DNA of 12,685 nt from Nocardia sp. (GTDB taxonomy: Bacteria; Actinomycetota; Actinomycetes; Mycobacteriales; Mycobacteriaceae): contig JABFXT010000218.1 of assembly GCA_013361595.1 (NCBI GenBank), forward strand, positions 1 through 12,685. Reading direction: 5' to 3'. How positions within the stretch are numbered: position 1 is the first letter of the stretch; every line of letters begins with the position of its first letter. Position numbers and translations under genes: made by a program. The notes beneath the pieces were generated by a model. That model ran no database searches. It saw only the letters and a list, made by a program, of their open reading frames with translations, and was not told where the DNA came from. Positions 7,058-12,685 of the stretch are shown piece by piece.

Positions 7058-7134
7058 CTCCACGGGGTCACCCGCCTTCGCTCACCGCACACTGTCGTCG
7101 ACAACGGCCGGCCGATGCGACACGATTGGAATCG

Positions 7135-7869
7135 ATGACAACGGTCGCGGTGGTGTCCAGCAACCACGCGCAGGGTGTGGGCCAGATCTGGCAACTCCTG
7201 CTCGCCTTCGCGCTGTCCTCGATCATCGGATTGGAGCGACAGTTCCGGGGCAAGAGCGGGGGCCTGCGCACGCAAGCCATCGTCGGTACGGCCTCGGCAT
7301 TGTTCATGATCGTCAGCAAGTACGGATTCGGAGACGTCGTCTCGGCGGGGACCGTTACCCTCGACCCATCGCGTATCGCGGCCCAGGTCGTCACCGGCAT
7401 CGGTTTTCTCGGCGCGGGCTTGATCATTACTCGGCGTGGCGCCGTTCACGGGCTCACCACAGCGGCCTCGGTATGGGAGACCGCCGCGATCGGTATGACA
7501 GCCGGCGCCGGTATGGTGTTCCTCGCTCTGCTGGTCACCGGACTGCATTTTGTGATCGTGCTCGGCTACACCCCGCTGTCGCGCTGGATATCGCGACATG
7601 GTCACGCCGAGCGCGGGTACATCATCACCTACGAGGACGGCCGCGGCGTGCTCCGTGACGTCCTCAGCGCCTGCACCGACCGCGGATGGGCGATCGATTC
7701 GATGGCGGTACTCGGTCATCGGGCCGACGCCGGTGGCCATCTGCCGCCCGATCGGCTGGTCACGGTCGCGCTGCGGCTGCGCGGGACCGGCACGGTGGAC
7801 GCGAGCGCGGTTCTCGGCGTTATCGACGGGGTGGTACGCATCGACACCGGAGACGACGAGAACGACTGA
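7135..7869 (+). CDS. MgtC/SapB family membrane protein with C-terminal ACT-like domain
   Basis: This is a 244-residue MgtC-family inner-membrane protein. The conserved motifs are IGLERQFRGKSGGLRTQAIV (31-50), RIAAQVVTGIGFLGAGLI (80-97) and GLTTAASVWETAAIG (106-120). Hydrophobic segments lie at about 17-32, 47-62, 81-98, 107-125 and 127-145. Residues about 160-244 (GYIITYEDGRGVLRDVLSAC and onward) form a soluble ACT-like tail. MgtC proteins are linked to growth at low Mg2+ and to survival in macrophages in Salmonella and Mycobacterium, but their molecular action is still debated, so no transport role is claimed. The start is uncertain: the ATG at 7135 is used, with a TTG at 7126 in frame just upstream; neither has a strong Shine-Dalgarno. 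It follows the E2 gene by 77 bases on the same strand with no clear terminator, so read-through from the operon is possible. Confidence 0.88.
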   Translation: MTTVAVVSSNHAQGVGQIWQLLLAFALSSIIGLERQFRGKSGGLRTQAIVGTASALFMIVSKYGFGDVVSAGTVTLDPSRIAAQVVTGIGFLGAGLIITRRGAVHGLTTAASVWETAAIGMTAGAGMVFLALLVTGLHFVIVLGYTPLSRWISRHGHAERGYIITYEDGRGVLRDVLSACTDRGWAIDSMAVLGHRADAGGHLPPDRLVTVALRLRGTGTVDASAVLGVIDGVVRIDTGDDEND

Positions 7870-7927
7870 TCACCCGGGTCGCCCTTTCCGCGCCCGATGA
7901 TCGGGACCGCTGGTCTCGGGGAGTCGT

Positions 7928-7967
7928 TCGGCCGGGGCACGGCATGCATCGTGGTGTTGCCGGCCGA
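7928..7967. repeat. Inverted repeat in the gap between two convergent genes
   Basis: TCGGCCGG (7928-7935) and CCGGCCGA (7960-7967) are perfect 8-base arms around a 24-base loop. They sit between the MgtC gene stop and the convergent lipoprotein gene stop, where a bidirectional terminator would be expected. There is no T-run on either side. The long loop makes this weak evidence. A shorter palindrome, CCCGATGATCGGG, lies at 7893-7905. Confidence 0.3.
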
Positions 7968-7994
7968 GTCCGGTGGACGGGCAGGCCGGATTGT

Positions 7995-9125
7995 TCACCC
8001 ACACAGTCCGTGCGTGAGCAAGTTGCGGATATCCACTGTGGAGGGTGTTCCGGTATAGGAGAAGGTGACCGCGCGCCCGGACGCGGTGGCGCCGGAGATG
8101 GCGGAAAAGCCGTAGATGTCACCGCCGTGGCCGATATATCGCAGGCCGCACGGTAGTCGGGTGTACGCAATGCCGAGCCCGTAGGACATCCCGTTACCGC
8201 GGCCCATATCGACTCCGTCGAGCATCTGCTGCAGTTGAGCCTGCGGTACCACCGCACCGGCCGTCAGCGCGAGGAAGAACCGGTTCAGGTCGGCGCCGGT
8301 GGCGACCAGTGCGCCGGCCGCCCACGGCAGCGACGGCTCCAGCCGCGTCTCGTCGATCACGGTTCCGTCGACGGTGGCATAGCCGGTCGGATGCGGGTCA
8401 CGCAGACCGGTTTCTCCGGTGGCCGGCAGATAGGTGTCCCGCAGGGTCAGCGGAGTGAGAATGCGATCGCGCAGCTCGTCGGTATAACGACGTCCGGTCA
8501 CCGCCTCGATCAGCAGGCCGGCGACGATGTAGTTGGTGTTGGTGTACTCGAATCGGGTGCCGGGGGCGAACTGCGCGGGATACCGCAACGCGACTGCTAT
8601 CACCTGTTCCGGGGTGTAGGTACGGCCTTCCCGCGCCGCCTCGTACTCGTTCATCTCCGGGGATTCGAGCAGTTCGGGCAGTCCGCTGCGATGACCCAGG
8701 ATCTGGCGGACGGTGATAGCGCGACCGTCCACCCCGGCACCGGTGAGCAGACCGGGCAGATATGTGTCGATCGACTGATCGAGCTCGATCCTGCGCTCGG
8801 CGACCAGCTGCAGCACAATCGCGGCGGTGAAGGACTTGGTGACACTGCCGTCCCGGACATGCTGGGGAGGATCGGTAGGGATCGGGGTCCCCGCGGCGAT
8901 ATCGGCGAGGCCGGACGTGACGACAGCGGTCGCGCCGTTCTCGGTGAGCGTGGCAATGGCCCCGACAGCACCCGAGCCGACCATCGCGTCGAGGTCACCT
9001 TGCACTTTGTCCACGCGGGCGGCGGCAACCGCAGGTACCGGGGTGGGCTCGACCGAGCTCGTCGTACAGGCGGACAGAACCACCGCCGCTACGCAGACCG
9101 GGAGAACAACACCGCGCAAACTCAT
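7995..9125 (-). CDS. Serine hydrolase lipoprotein (class C beta-lactamase / DD-peptidase fold)
   Basis: This is a 376-residue exported serine hydrolase of the S12 beta-lactamase/D-alanyl-D-alanine carboxypeptidase family. Residues 1-20 are a lipoprotein signal (MSLRGVVLPVCVAAVVLSAC) with the lipobox LSAC, so C20 would be lipidated and the enzyme held on the outer face of the membrane. The three active-site motifs are present: SxxK as S94-V-T-K97, YxN as Y194-T-N196, and HxG as H333-G-G335. ILGHRSGLPELL (142-153) is also typical of the family. The substrate could be peptidoglycan peptides, a beta-lactam or an ester, and sequence does not decide. I start at the ATG at 9125 because it gives a clean signal peptide and lies six bases after a TACTGT box; an upstream ATG at 9161 would bury the signal. 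It lies 129 bases downstream of ctaD on the same strand but seems to have its own promoter. Confidence 0.88.
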   Translation of the reverse strand: MSLRGVVLPVCVAAVVLSACTTSSVEPTPVPAVAAARVDKVQGDLDAMVGSGAVGAIATLTENGATAVVTSGLADIAAGTPIPTDPPQHVRDGSVTKSFTAAIVLQLVAERRIELDQSIDTYLPGLLTGAGVDGRAITVRQILGHRSGLPELLESPEMNEYEAAREGRTYTPEQVIAVALRYPAQFAPGTRFEYTNTNYIVAGLLIEAVTGRRYTDELRDRILTPLTLRDTYLPATGETGLRDPHPTGYATVDGTVIDETRLEPSLPWAAGALVATGADLNRFFLALTAGAVVPQAQLQQMLDGVDMGRGNGMSYGLGIAYTRLPCGLRYIGHGGDIYGFSAISGATASGRAVTFSYTGTPSTVDIRNLLTHGLCG

Positions 9126-9131
9126 GATCCG

Positions 9132-9137
9132 ACAGTA
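9132..9137 (-). promoter_or_regulatory. Putative -10 hexamer for leaderless lipoprotein-gene transcript
   Basis: On the minus strand TACTGT ends six bases before the ATG at 9125, placing a start of transcription at or beside the A of the ATG. There is no good Shine-Dalgarno. A T-rich stretch (TGTTTT) lies about 17 bases upstream in the -35 region but is a poor match. The hexamer and spacing are identical to those at 784-789. Confidence 0.45.
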
Positions 9138-9254
9138 GGACCACCGGATCCGCGAAAACATGGGACTGCAGTATCGCGGCAGACCGTACCCGAGTACCGC
9201 GTCGGATCGACCTGCGGGTTCTCGACGCCCCACCGCGGCAGATGCTCCGGTCGA

Positions 9255-11021
9255 TCAGCTCTCCGGCCGATCCGGGCCGGAGCCGACGTCGGAACCGGGC
9301 AGCGGGGCGAGTTCGGCTCCCGAACCGGATGAGGACCGACCGGCGTGTAATTCGGTACGCAGGCGCTCGACCATGTGCGGGTAGTGCAGCTCGAATGCGG
9401 GACGTTCGGAGCGGATACGCGGTAGCTCGTAGAAGTTGTGCCGCGGCGGCGGACAGGTGGTGGCCCACTCCAGCGAGTTGCCGTACCCCCACGGGTCGTC
9501 GACGGTGACGACTTCCCCGTACCGATAGCTCCGGAAAGCATTCCAGACGAAAGTGATCATCGAAAAACCGAGGACGAACGAGCCGATGGTGGAGAAAGTG
9601 TTCAGGGCGGTGAATCCGTCCTCGGCCTGGTAGTCCGCGTAGCGGCGCGGCATACCCTCGTCACCGAGCCAGTGCTGGACCAGGAATGTGGCGTGGAAGC
9701 CGAGGAAAGTCGTCCAGAAGTGCAGACGGCCGAGTCGTTCGTCCATGAGACGGCCGGTGAGCTTGGGGAACCAGAAGTAGATACCGGCGAAAGTCGCGAA
9801 GACGATGGTGCCGAACAGGACGTAGTGGAAATGCGCGACGACGAAGTAGCTGTCGTGGACCTGCCAGTTCAGCGGCGGGCTGGCGAGGATGACACCGGAC
9901 AACCCGCCCAGCAGAAAGGTCACGATGAACCCGACGGCGAACAGCATCGGTGTTTCGAAGGTCAGCTGTCCGCGCCACATGGTGCCGATCCAGTTGAAGA
10001 ATTTCACTCCGGTGGGCACCGCGATCAAGAAGGTCATCGCGGAGAAGAACGGCAGCAGGACCGCGCCGGTGGCGAACATGTGATGGGCCCATACGGCCAT
10101 CGACAGTCCGGCAATGGCGATGGTGGCGAAAACCAGTGTGTTGTAGCCGAATATGGGTTTGCGGCTGAAAACCGGAATGACCTCGGTGATGATTCCGAAG
10201 AACGGCAGCGCGACGATGTAGACCTCAGGGTGCCCGAAGAACCAGAACAGATGCTGCCACAGAATGGTGCCCCCGGTGGCGGGGTCGTAGATATGGCCGC
10301 CGAGATGCCGGTCGACGGCCAGGCCCATCAGCGCGGCGGTCAGGATCGGAAACGCCAGCAGCACCAGAATGCTGGTGATCGTGATGTTCCAGGTGAAGAT
10401 CGGCATCCGGAACATCGTCATCCCCGGCGCGCGCAGGCAGATCACCGTGGTGATCATGTTGACGGCCCCCAGTATCGTGCCCAGGCCGGATACCGCCAAC
10501 CCCATGATCCACAGGTCCGCGCCGGCCCCCGGGGAGTGCAGAGCGCTGGTCAGCGGCGAATACGCGGTCCAGCCGAAGTCGGCGGCTCCGCCCGGGGTCA
10601 CGAACCCCGCGGTGGCCATGGTGGCGCCGAACAGATACAGCCAGTAACTCAGCGCATTGAGCCGGGGGAACGCGACATCAGGCGCGCCGATCTGCAACGG
10701 CAGGACGGCATTGGCGAACCCGAAGACCACCGGCGTGGCGTAGAACAGCAGCATGATCGTGCCGTGCATGGTGAACAGCTGGTTGTACTGCTCGGGCGAC
10801 AAGAACTGCAGTCCCGGGCGCGCCAGCTCCCCGCGGATCAGCAGGGCCAGCAGACCACCGATCAGGAAAAACGCTGTGGCCGACACCAGATAGAGCACGC
10901 CCAGCACCTTGGGGTCCGTGGTGGTGACCATCTTCCAGACGAAGGAGCCCTTCGGGCCCATTCGCGCCGGGAACGGGCGCCCAGCGATGAGCCCCGCCCG
11001 AGCCGACGGTCTCACTGCCAT
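9255..11021 (-). CDS. ctaD: Cytochrome c oxidase subunit I, aa3 type
   Basis: This 588-residue integral membrane protein is the catalytic subunit of haem-copper oxidase, reducing O2 to water and pumping protons. The metal ligands are present: H86 in FTMHGTIML and H399 (haem a), H397 in [12 protein letters not shown] (haem a3), and H264, H313 and H314 (CuB). Y268 in [10 protein letters not shown] would form the His-Tyr crosslink. Proton-channel residues D115 ([10 protein letters not shown]), E266 and K340 (AVPTGVK) are kept, so it is an A-type oxidase. The sequence closely follows mycobacterial CtaD to [10 protein letters not shown]; the last 30 or so residues are a Ser/Gly/Pro-rich tail. One deviation is TTTDPK (33-38), where TDHK is usual. 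The ATG at 11021 has GGAGGA at 11028-11033, six bases away. No other oxidase subunit gene is nearby, as is common for ctaD in this group, and whether it is the main copy or a paralogue is unknown. Confidence 0.97.
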   Translation of the reverse strand: MAVRPSARAGLIAGRPFPARMGPKGSFVWKMVTTTDPKVLGVLYLVSATAFFLIGGLLALLIRGELARPGLQFLSPEQYNQLFTMHGTIMLLFYATPVVFGFANAVLPLQIGAPDVAFPRLNALSYWLYLFGATMATAGFVTPGGAADFGWTAYSPLTSALHSPGAGADLWIMGLAVSGLGTILGAVNMITTVICLRAPGMTMFRMPIFTWNITITSILVLLAFPILTAALMGLAVDRHLGGHIYDPATGGTILWQHLFWFFGHPEVYIVALPFFGIITEVIPVFSRKPIFGYNTLVFATIAIAGLSMAVWAHHMFATGAVLLPFFSAMTFLIAVPTGVKFFNWIGTMWRGQLTFETPMLFAVGFIVTFLLGGLSGVILASPPLNWQVHDSYFVVAHFHYVLFGTIVFATFAGIYFWFPKLTGRLMDERLGRLHFWTTFLGFHATFLVQHWLGDEGMPRRYADYQAEDGFTALNTFSTIGSFVLGFSMITFVWNAFRSYRYGEVVTVDDPWGYGNSLEWATTCPPPRHNFYELPRIRSERPAFELHYPHMVERLRTELHAGRSSSGSGAELAPLPGSDVGSGPDRPES

Positions 11022-11301
11022 GAGCGCTCCTCCAGCCGATCCGCCTACGGAATCCGATTTAGCCGTGCAGCCCTCCGCCCCTACTGAACCTTGCCCCCTG
11101 GCTGGAAAATACCTGGTGAGCGACACTCCTGAACCAGGAAACACCGGCGACCCGCCGGATAACGGCACTCGTTCCGCCGGTTCTGTGGCGCGGCGCGACC
11201 CGGCCGCGGATCTGTGCGTGTCCAGCTCGGCTCAGAGCTCGGTAGCTCGTATCCTGCGGGTGACCGGGCTCTATCCGGCTTCATCCGAGCGGGAGGTAGG
11301 A
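11022..11301. promoter_or_regulatory. Divergent intergenic region between ctaD and the DUF1508 gene
   Basis: These 280 bases must hold the promoters of both genes. For ctaD there is a strong GGAGGA at 11028-11033 and a weak CTAAAT box on the minus strand (11057-11062). For the rightward gene, TATCCT (11250-11255) fits TANNNT. Just before it AGCTCG occurs three times, at 11224-11229, 11236-11241 and 11244-11249; the first two copies extend to AGCTCGG. A weak CCTGGT/ACCAGG inverted repeat lies at 11112-11138. I see no small gene here. Confidence 0.35.
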
Positions 11302-11490
11302 ATGGCGGGCAAGTTCGTGCTGTTCACCGATTCGACCGGGAAGTTCCGGTGGCGGCTCAAGGCCGGCACCGGCGAGATCATCGCCGCGAGCCAGGCCTAT
11401 GACAGCATAGATGCGGCGAAGAAGGGTATCGCCTCGGTCCAATCCCATGCACCGAGCGCCGAGGTCATCGACGACTCCATGAAAGTCTGA
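11302..11490 (+). CDS. DUF1508 (YegP-like) small protein
   Basis: This 62-residue protein consists of a single DUF1508/YegP repeat. It begins MAGKFVLFTDSTGKFRWRLK, and GEIIAASQAYDSIDAAKKGI and the following SVQSHAP match the family pattern: F..y.d..G.fRWrl.A.nGeiIa.S..Y.sk..a..gI.sV. E. coli YegP has two such repeats and its biochemical role is unknown. The ATG at 11302 has GGAGG at 11292-11296, five bases upstream. The open frame continues far 5' of it, but that stretch is non-conserved and overlaps ctaD on the other strand. It is transcribed divergently from ctaD and ends 180 bases before a convergent gene. It has no signal peptide or membrane segment, so it is presumably cytoplasmic. Confidence 0.85.
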   Translation: MAGKFVLFTDSTGKFRWRLKAGTGEIIAASQAYDSIDAAKKGIASVQSHAPSAEVIDDSMKV

Positions 11491-11493
11491 CCG

Positions 11494-11562
11494 CGCCACA
11501 GGTTGTCCCGCCGAACCGGCACCGCCGGTTCGGCACAGAAGCAGAAGACCGGACCTGTGGCG
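11494..11562. terminator. Nested inverted repeats in the convergent gap, likely bidirectional terminator
   Basis: Two perfect 10-base inverted repeats are nested. The outer arms are CGCCACAGGT (11494-11503) and ACCTGTGGCG (11553-11562). The inner hairpin has arms GCCGAACCGG (11510-11519) and CCGGTTCGGC (11525-11534) with loop CACCG. It starts three bases after the DUF1508 stop, and the convergent immunity-like gene stops at 11671. There is no T-run, as is usual in high-GC actinobacteria. ACCTGTG recurs at 11568-11574, 15 bases after the copy at 11553. A terminator is the simplest reading, but two nested perfect repeats are more than one needs. Confidence 0.5.
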
Positions 11563-11670
11563 TCCCGACCTGTGCCCGGCGCGGTGACCCAGGCCGCCGA
11601 AGCGACGGTCACAGTCGAGGTCTCCTGGCGCGGTGGGTGTCGGTCTCCGGTTCCGTGGCGGTTCCGCGGC

Positions 11671-12279
11671 TTACCGGGGCCGACTCGGCGGGCCGCCGCC
11701 GGTCCTGGGGGATCGGGCGATGACCGGCGCCGGTAGTCGCAACGACGCGTCCAGTTCTCGCACCAGCTCACCCGCACGGCCGCGACCATTCGGAGCCTTC
11801 GGATACCGCGTCAAGACGCTCGAGACGGTAGAGCAAGCCATACCCCGCACCTTCTCGATGTAGCCGGATCCGACGATACGGTCGCCGCCTGCATCGAGTT
11901 CGAAAGCCAGAGCCGCGTGGGCCGCCGGTCCGAGGATGTGCAGTACCTGCGTGGCCTTCGCCAGAGGGTGGAGGTATGCCGCACCGGCTGCGGCACCGGC
12001 CGCACGTGCGGCCTCGCCGGCCGCGGCCCGGCCGGTGTCACGTGCCTCTCGGTATGCCCGGTGCGCCGCCCACGCCGTGTCGCGGATCGCCTTTGTTCGC
12101 TCAGCTCCATCCGCAAAGGCCCGGGCAGCATCGATCGCGGCTCGTGGGCGCCGATCGCCCGGGTGTTCCTTTTCGAAGATTGCGAGGGCGGGCTCCGCGC
12201 ACACCACGGCATAGCCTGTGATCTCGCGTAATTCGGCCATGCTCAGTTCGATCGTCGGGTCTTCGGTGGTCGGTGCCAT
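11671..12279 (-). CDS. Putative immunity protein, Imm-5-like domain
   Basis: The 202-residue, Ala-rich helical protein matches the family usually labelled 'putative immunity protein' (Imm-5-like). Its features are ELREITGYAVVCAEPALAIF, the hallmark PGDRRPRAAIDAARAFADG (residues about 40-58), TAWAAHRAYREA, and GEAARAAGAAAGAAYLHPLA followed by HILGPAAHAALAFEL. The C-terminal part from about 130 onward (GSGYIEKVRGMACSTV, then VRELDASLRLPAPV, ending GGGPPSRPR) is less conserved and Pro/Arg-rich at the end. The family name comes from comparative genomics of polymorphic toxins; few members have been tested. No toxin gene is visible in the window. The ATG at 12279 is chosen over a TTG at 12288 that overlaps a probable -10 box. 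It is convergent with the DUF1508 gene and divergent from the gene starting at 12460. Family assignment is from recalled motifs. Confidence 0.7.
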   Translation of the reverse strand: MAPTTEDPTIELSMAELREITGYAVVCAEPALAIFEKEHPGDRRPRAAIDAARAFADGAERTKAIRDTAWAAHRAYREARDTGRAAAGEAARAAGAAAGAAYLHPLAKATQVLHILGPAAHAALAFELDAGGDRIVGSGYIEKVRGMACSTVSSVLTRYPKAPNGRGRAGELVRELDASLRLPAPVIARSPRTGGGPPSRPR

Positions 12280-12287
12280 ACCACTCA

Positions 12288-12293
12288 ACCGTA
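12288..12293 (-). promoter_or_regulatory. Putative -10 hexamer for the immunity-like gene
   Basis: TACGGT on the minus strand fits TANNNT and ends eight bases before the ATG at 12279, giving a leader of about two bases. The surrounding 12290-12350 stretch is noticeably more AT-rich than the rest of the window, as expected for a promoter. No clear -35 is seen. Confidence 0.3.
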
Positions 12294-12447
12294 TCTTTGA
12301 ACTCTCAGTTGGAACTTCACGCGTATTTTCGCAGGGAATACCGTAAAAGCTTCAACCCCTCGATACCGCCTATGGCTTCCTGTCCGTGCGAGTGGGTGCG
12401 ACCACGTCGACCTTGCCCGGTTCCCGATCACCGGGTCATGGCGCGGA

Positions 12448-12453
12448 TAGGGT
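12448..12453 (+). promoter_or_regulatory. Putative -10 hexamer for leaderless transcript of the last gene
   Basis: TAGGGT ends exactly six bases before the ATG at 12460, the same geometry as at 784 and 9132. The only Shine-Dalgarno-like bases (GGGT) overlap the hexamer itself. The -35 region is not recognisable. Confidence 0.4.
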
Positions 12454-12459
12454 CGGTCG

Positions 12460-12685
12460 ATGAGCGCTTCCGCCAACCCGGCGGCGACGGGCCGGACTCC
12501 CCGCCGCCTGTCCTATGCACTGTTCGCCCTGGTGGTGATCACATATCTGGTGATCATCCAGGCCGGTGGCCTGATCCTGCACAAGATCAGCGGCGAGGAA
12601 GACATGTTCACCACCCGCGCCGTGTTCTTCGGGATGATCATCCCGTTGGGTGTGGCCTTGGTGTTCACCTACGCGGTCGCCGCAT
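12460..12685 (+). CDS. Membrane protein N-terminus, possibly CPBP-family intramembrane protease (cut by window edge)
   Basis: The frame is open from the ATG at 12460 to the end of the window, giving 75 codons. The protein starts MSASANPAATGRTPRRLSYA: a short basic cytoplasmic tail, then a hydrophobic segment at about 19-40 (LFALVVITYLVIIQAGGLIL). A polar loop follows (HKISGEEDMFTTRA), then a second hydrophobic segment from about 55 (VFFGMIIPLGVALVFTYAVA). This layout resembles the N-termini of actinobacterial CPBP (CAAX/bacteriocin-processing) intramembrane proteases. Their catalytic EExxR and HxxxN motifs would lie beyond the window, so the family call is tentative. That it is a membrane protein is secure. 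It diverges from the immunity-like gene, with 180 bases between the starts. Confidence 0.6.
   Translation, partial: MSASANPAATGRTPRRLSYALFALVVITYLVIIQAGGLILHKISGEEDMFTTRAVFFGMIIPLGVALVFTYAVAA

Noticed and set aside
7049..7071. GTGACC/GGTCAC inverted repeat at the end of the E2 gene
   Set aside because: It has only six base pairs, an 11-base loop and no T-run, so I do not call it a terminator.
6451..7740. A 429-codon minus-strand frame across the E2 and MgtC genes
   Set aside because: It spans two well-supported plus-strand genes and has no recognisable domain.
9205..9256. GATCGACC/GGTCGATC inverted repeat at the end of ctaD
   Set aside because: The 8-base arms are separated by 36 bases, one arm overlaps the stop codon and no T-run follows; too weak for a terminator.
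9438..11087. A 549-codon plus-strand open frame opposite ctaD
   Set aside because: Its product is rich in Asp, Glu, Gly, Arg and His with no recognisable domain, as expected of the antisense of a hydrophobic high-GC gene. The ctaD frame carries every catalytic residue.
11022..11168. Upstream start for CtaD at 11168
   Set aside because: It adds 49 non-conserved residues. The ATG at 11021 has a strong GGAGGA six bases upstream and gives the usual N-terminus.
1..12685. CRISPR arrays, tRNA or rRNA genes, insertion sequences, prophage genes
   Set aside because: I looked for regular direct repeats, cloverleaf-like segments and transposase or phage motifs and saw none.

Overview
The window is high-GC DNA with tightly packed genes, GTG starts and mycobacterial-type protein sequences. 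The CtaD protein has the mycobacterial form, and several promoters look leaderless. Together these suggest an actinobacterium of the order Mycobacteriales, most likely Nocardia or a close relative such as Rhodococcus. This is inferred from sequence style and gene families; no rRNA or other taxonomic marker is present.

Layout. Positions 1-650 (minus strand) hold the N-terminal 216 codons of a protein I do not recognise, running off the left edge. From 796 the plus strand carries a PucR-type regulator, then a short spacer with strong inverted repeats. After that comes a compact four-gene operon, 2170-7057, for a complete 2-oxo acid dehydrogenase complex: E3 (lpdA), E1 alpha, E1 beta and E2. An MgtC-family membrane protein follows at 7135-7869. 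Two minus-strand genes come next: a serine-hydrolase lipoprotein (7995-9125) and a full cytochrome c oxidase subunit I (9255-11021). Divergent from ctaD is a 62-residue DUF1508/YegP-type protein (11302-11490). A structured convergent gap separates it from an Imm-5-like 'putative immunity protein' on the minus strand (11671-12279). The window ends inside a plus-strand membrane protein that starts at 12460.

How the genes work together. The four operon genes encode every catalytic part of one complex. E1 alpha/beta decarboxylates a 2-oxo acid on thiamine diphosphate, E2 carries the acyl group on a lipoyl lysine to CoA, and E3 re-oxidises the lipoamide with NAD+. The E1 resembles pyruvate/acetoin-type heterotetramers more than branched-chain enzymes. 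Actinobacteria usually run central pyruvate oxidation with a homodimeric AceE, so this is probably an auxiliary, inducible complex. The PucR regulator just upstream and the TGGGCGC-type sites between the two are the obvious control candidates. The remaining genes look like separate units.

Regulatory themes. Three starts (796, 9125, 12460) sit exactly six bases after a TANNNT hexamer, the arrangement expected of leaderless transcripts. The lpdA/pdhA junction has an ATGA overlap, and the pdhA ribosome-binding site is buried in a small hairpin, which suggests translational coupling. No tRNA, rRNA, CRISPR array, insertion sequence or phage gene was seen. No stretch over 300 bases lacks a gene; the longest gap is 11022-11301. 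I found no clear new multi-gene system. The best leads are the operon with its regulator, the orphan immunity-like gene and the structured intergenic DNA.
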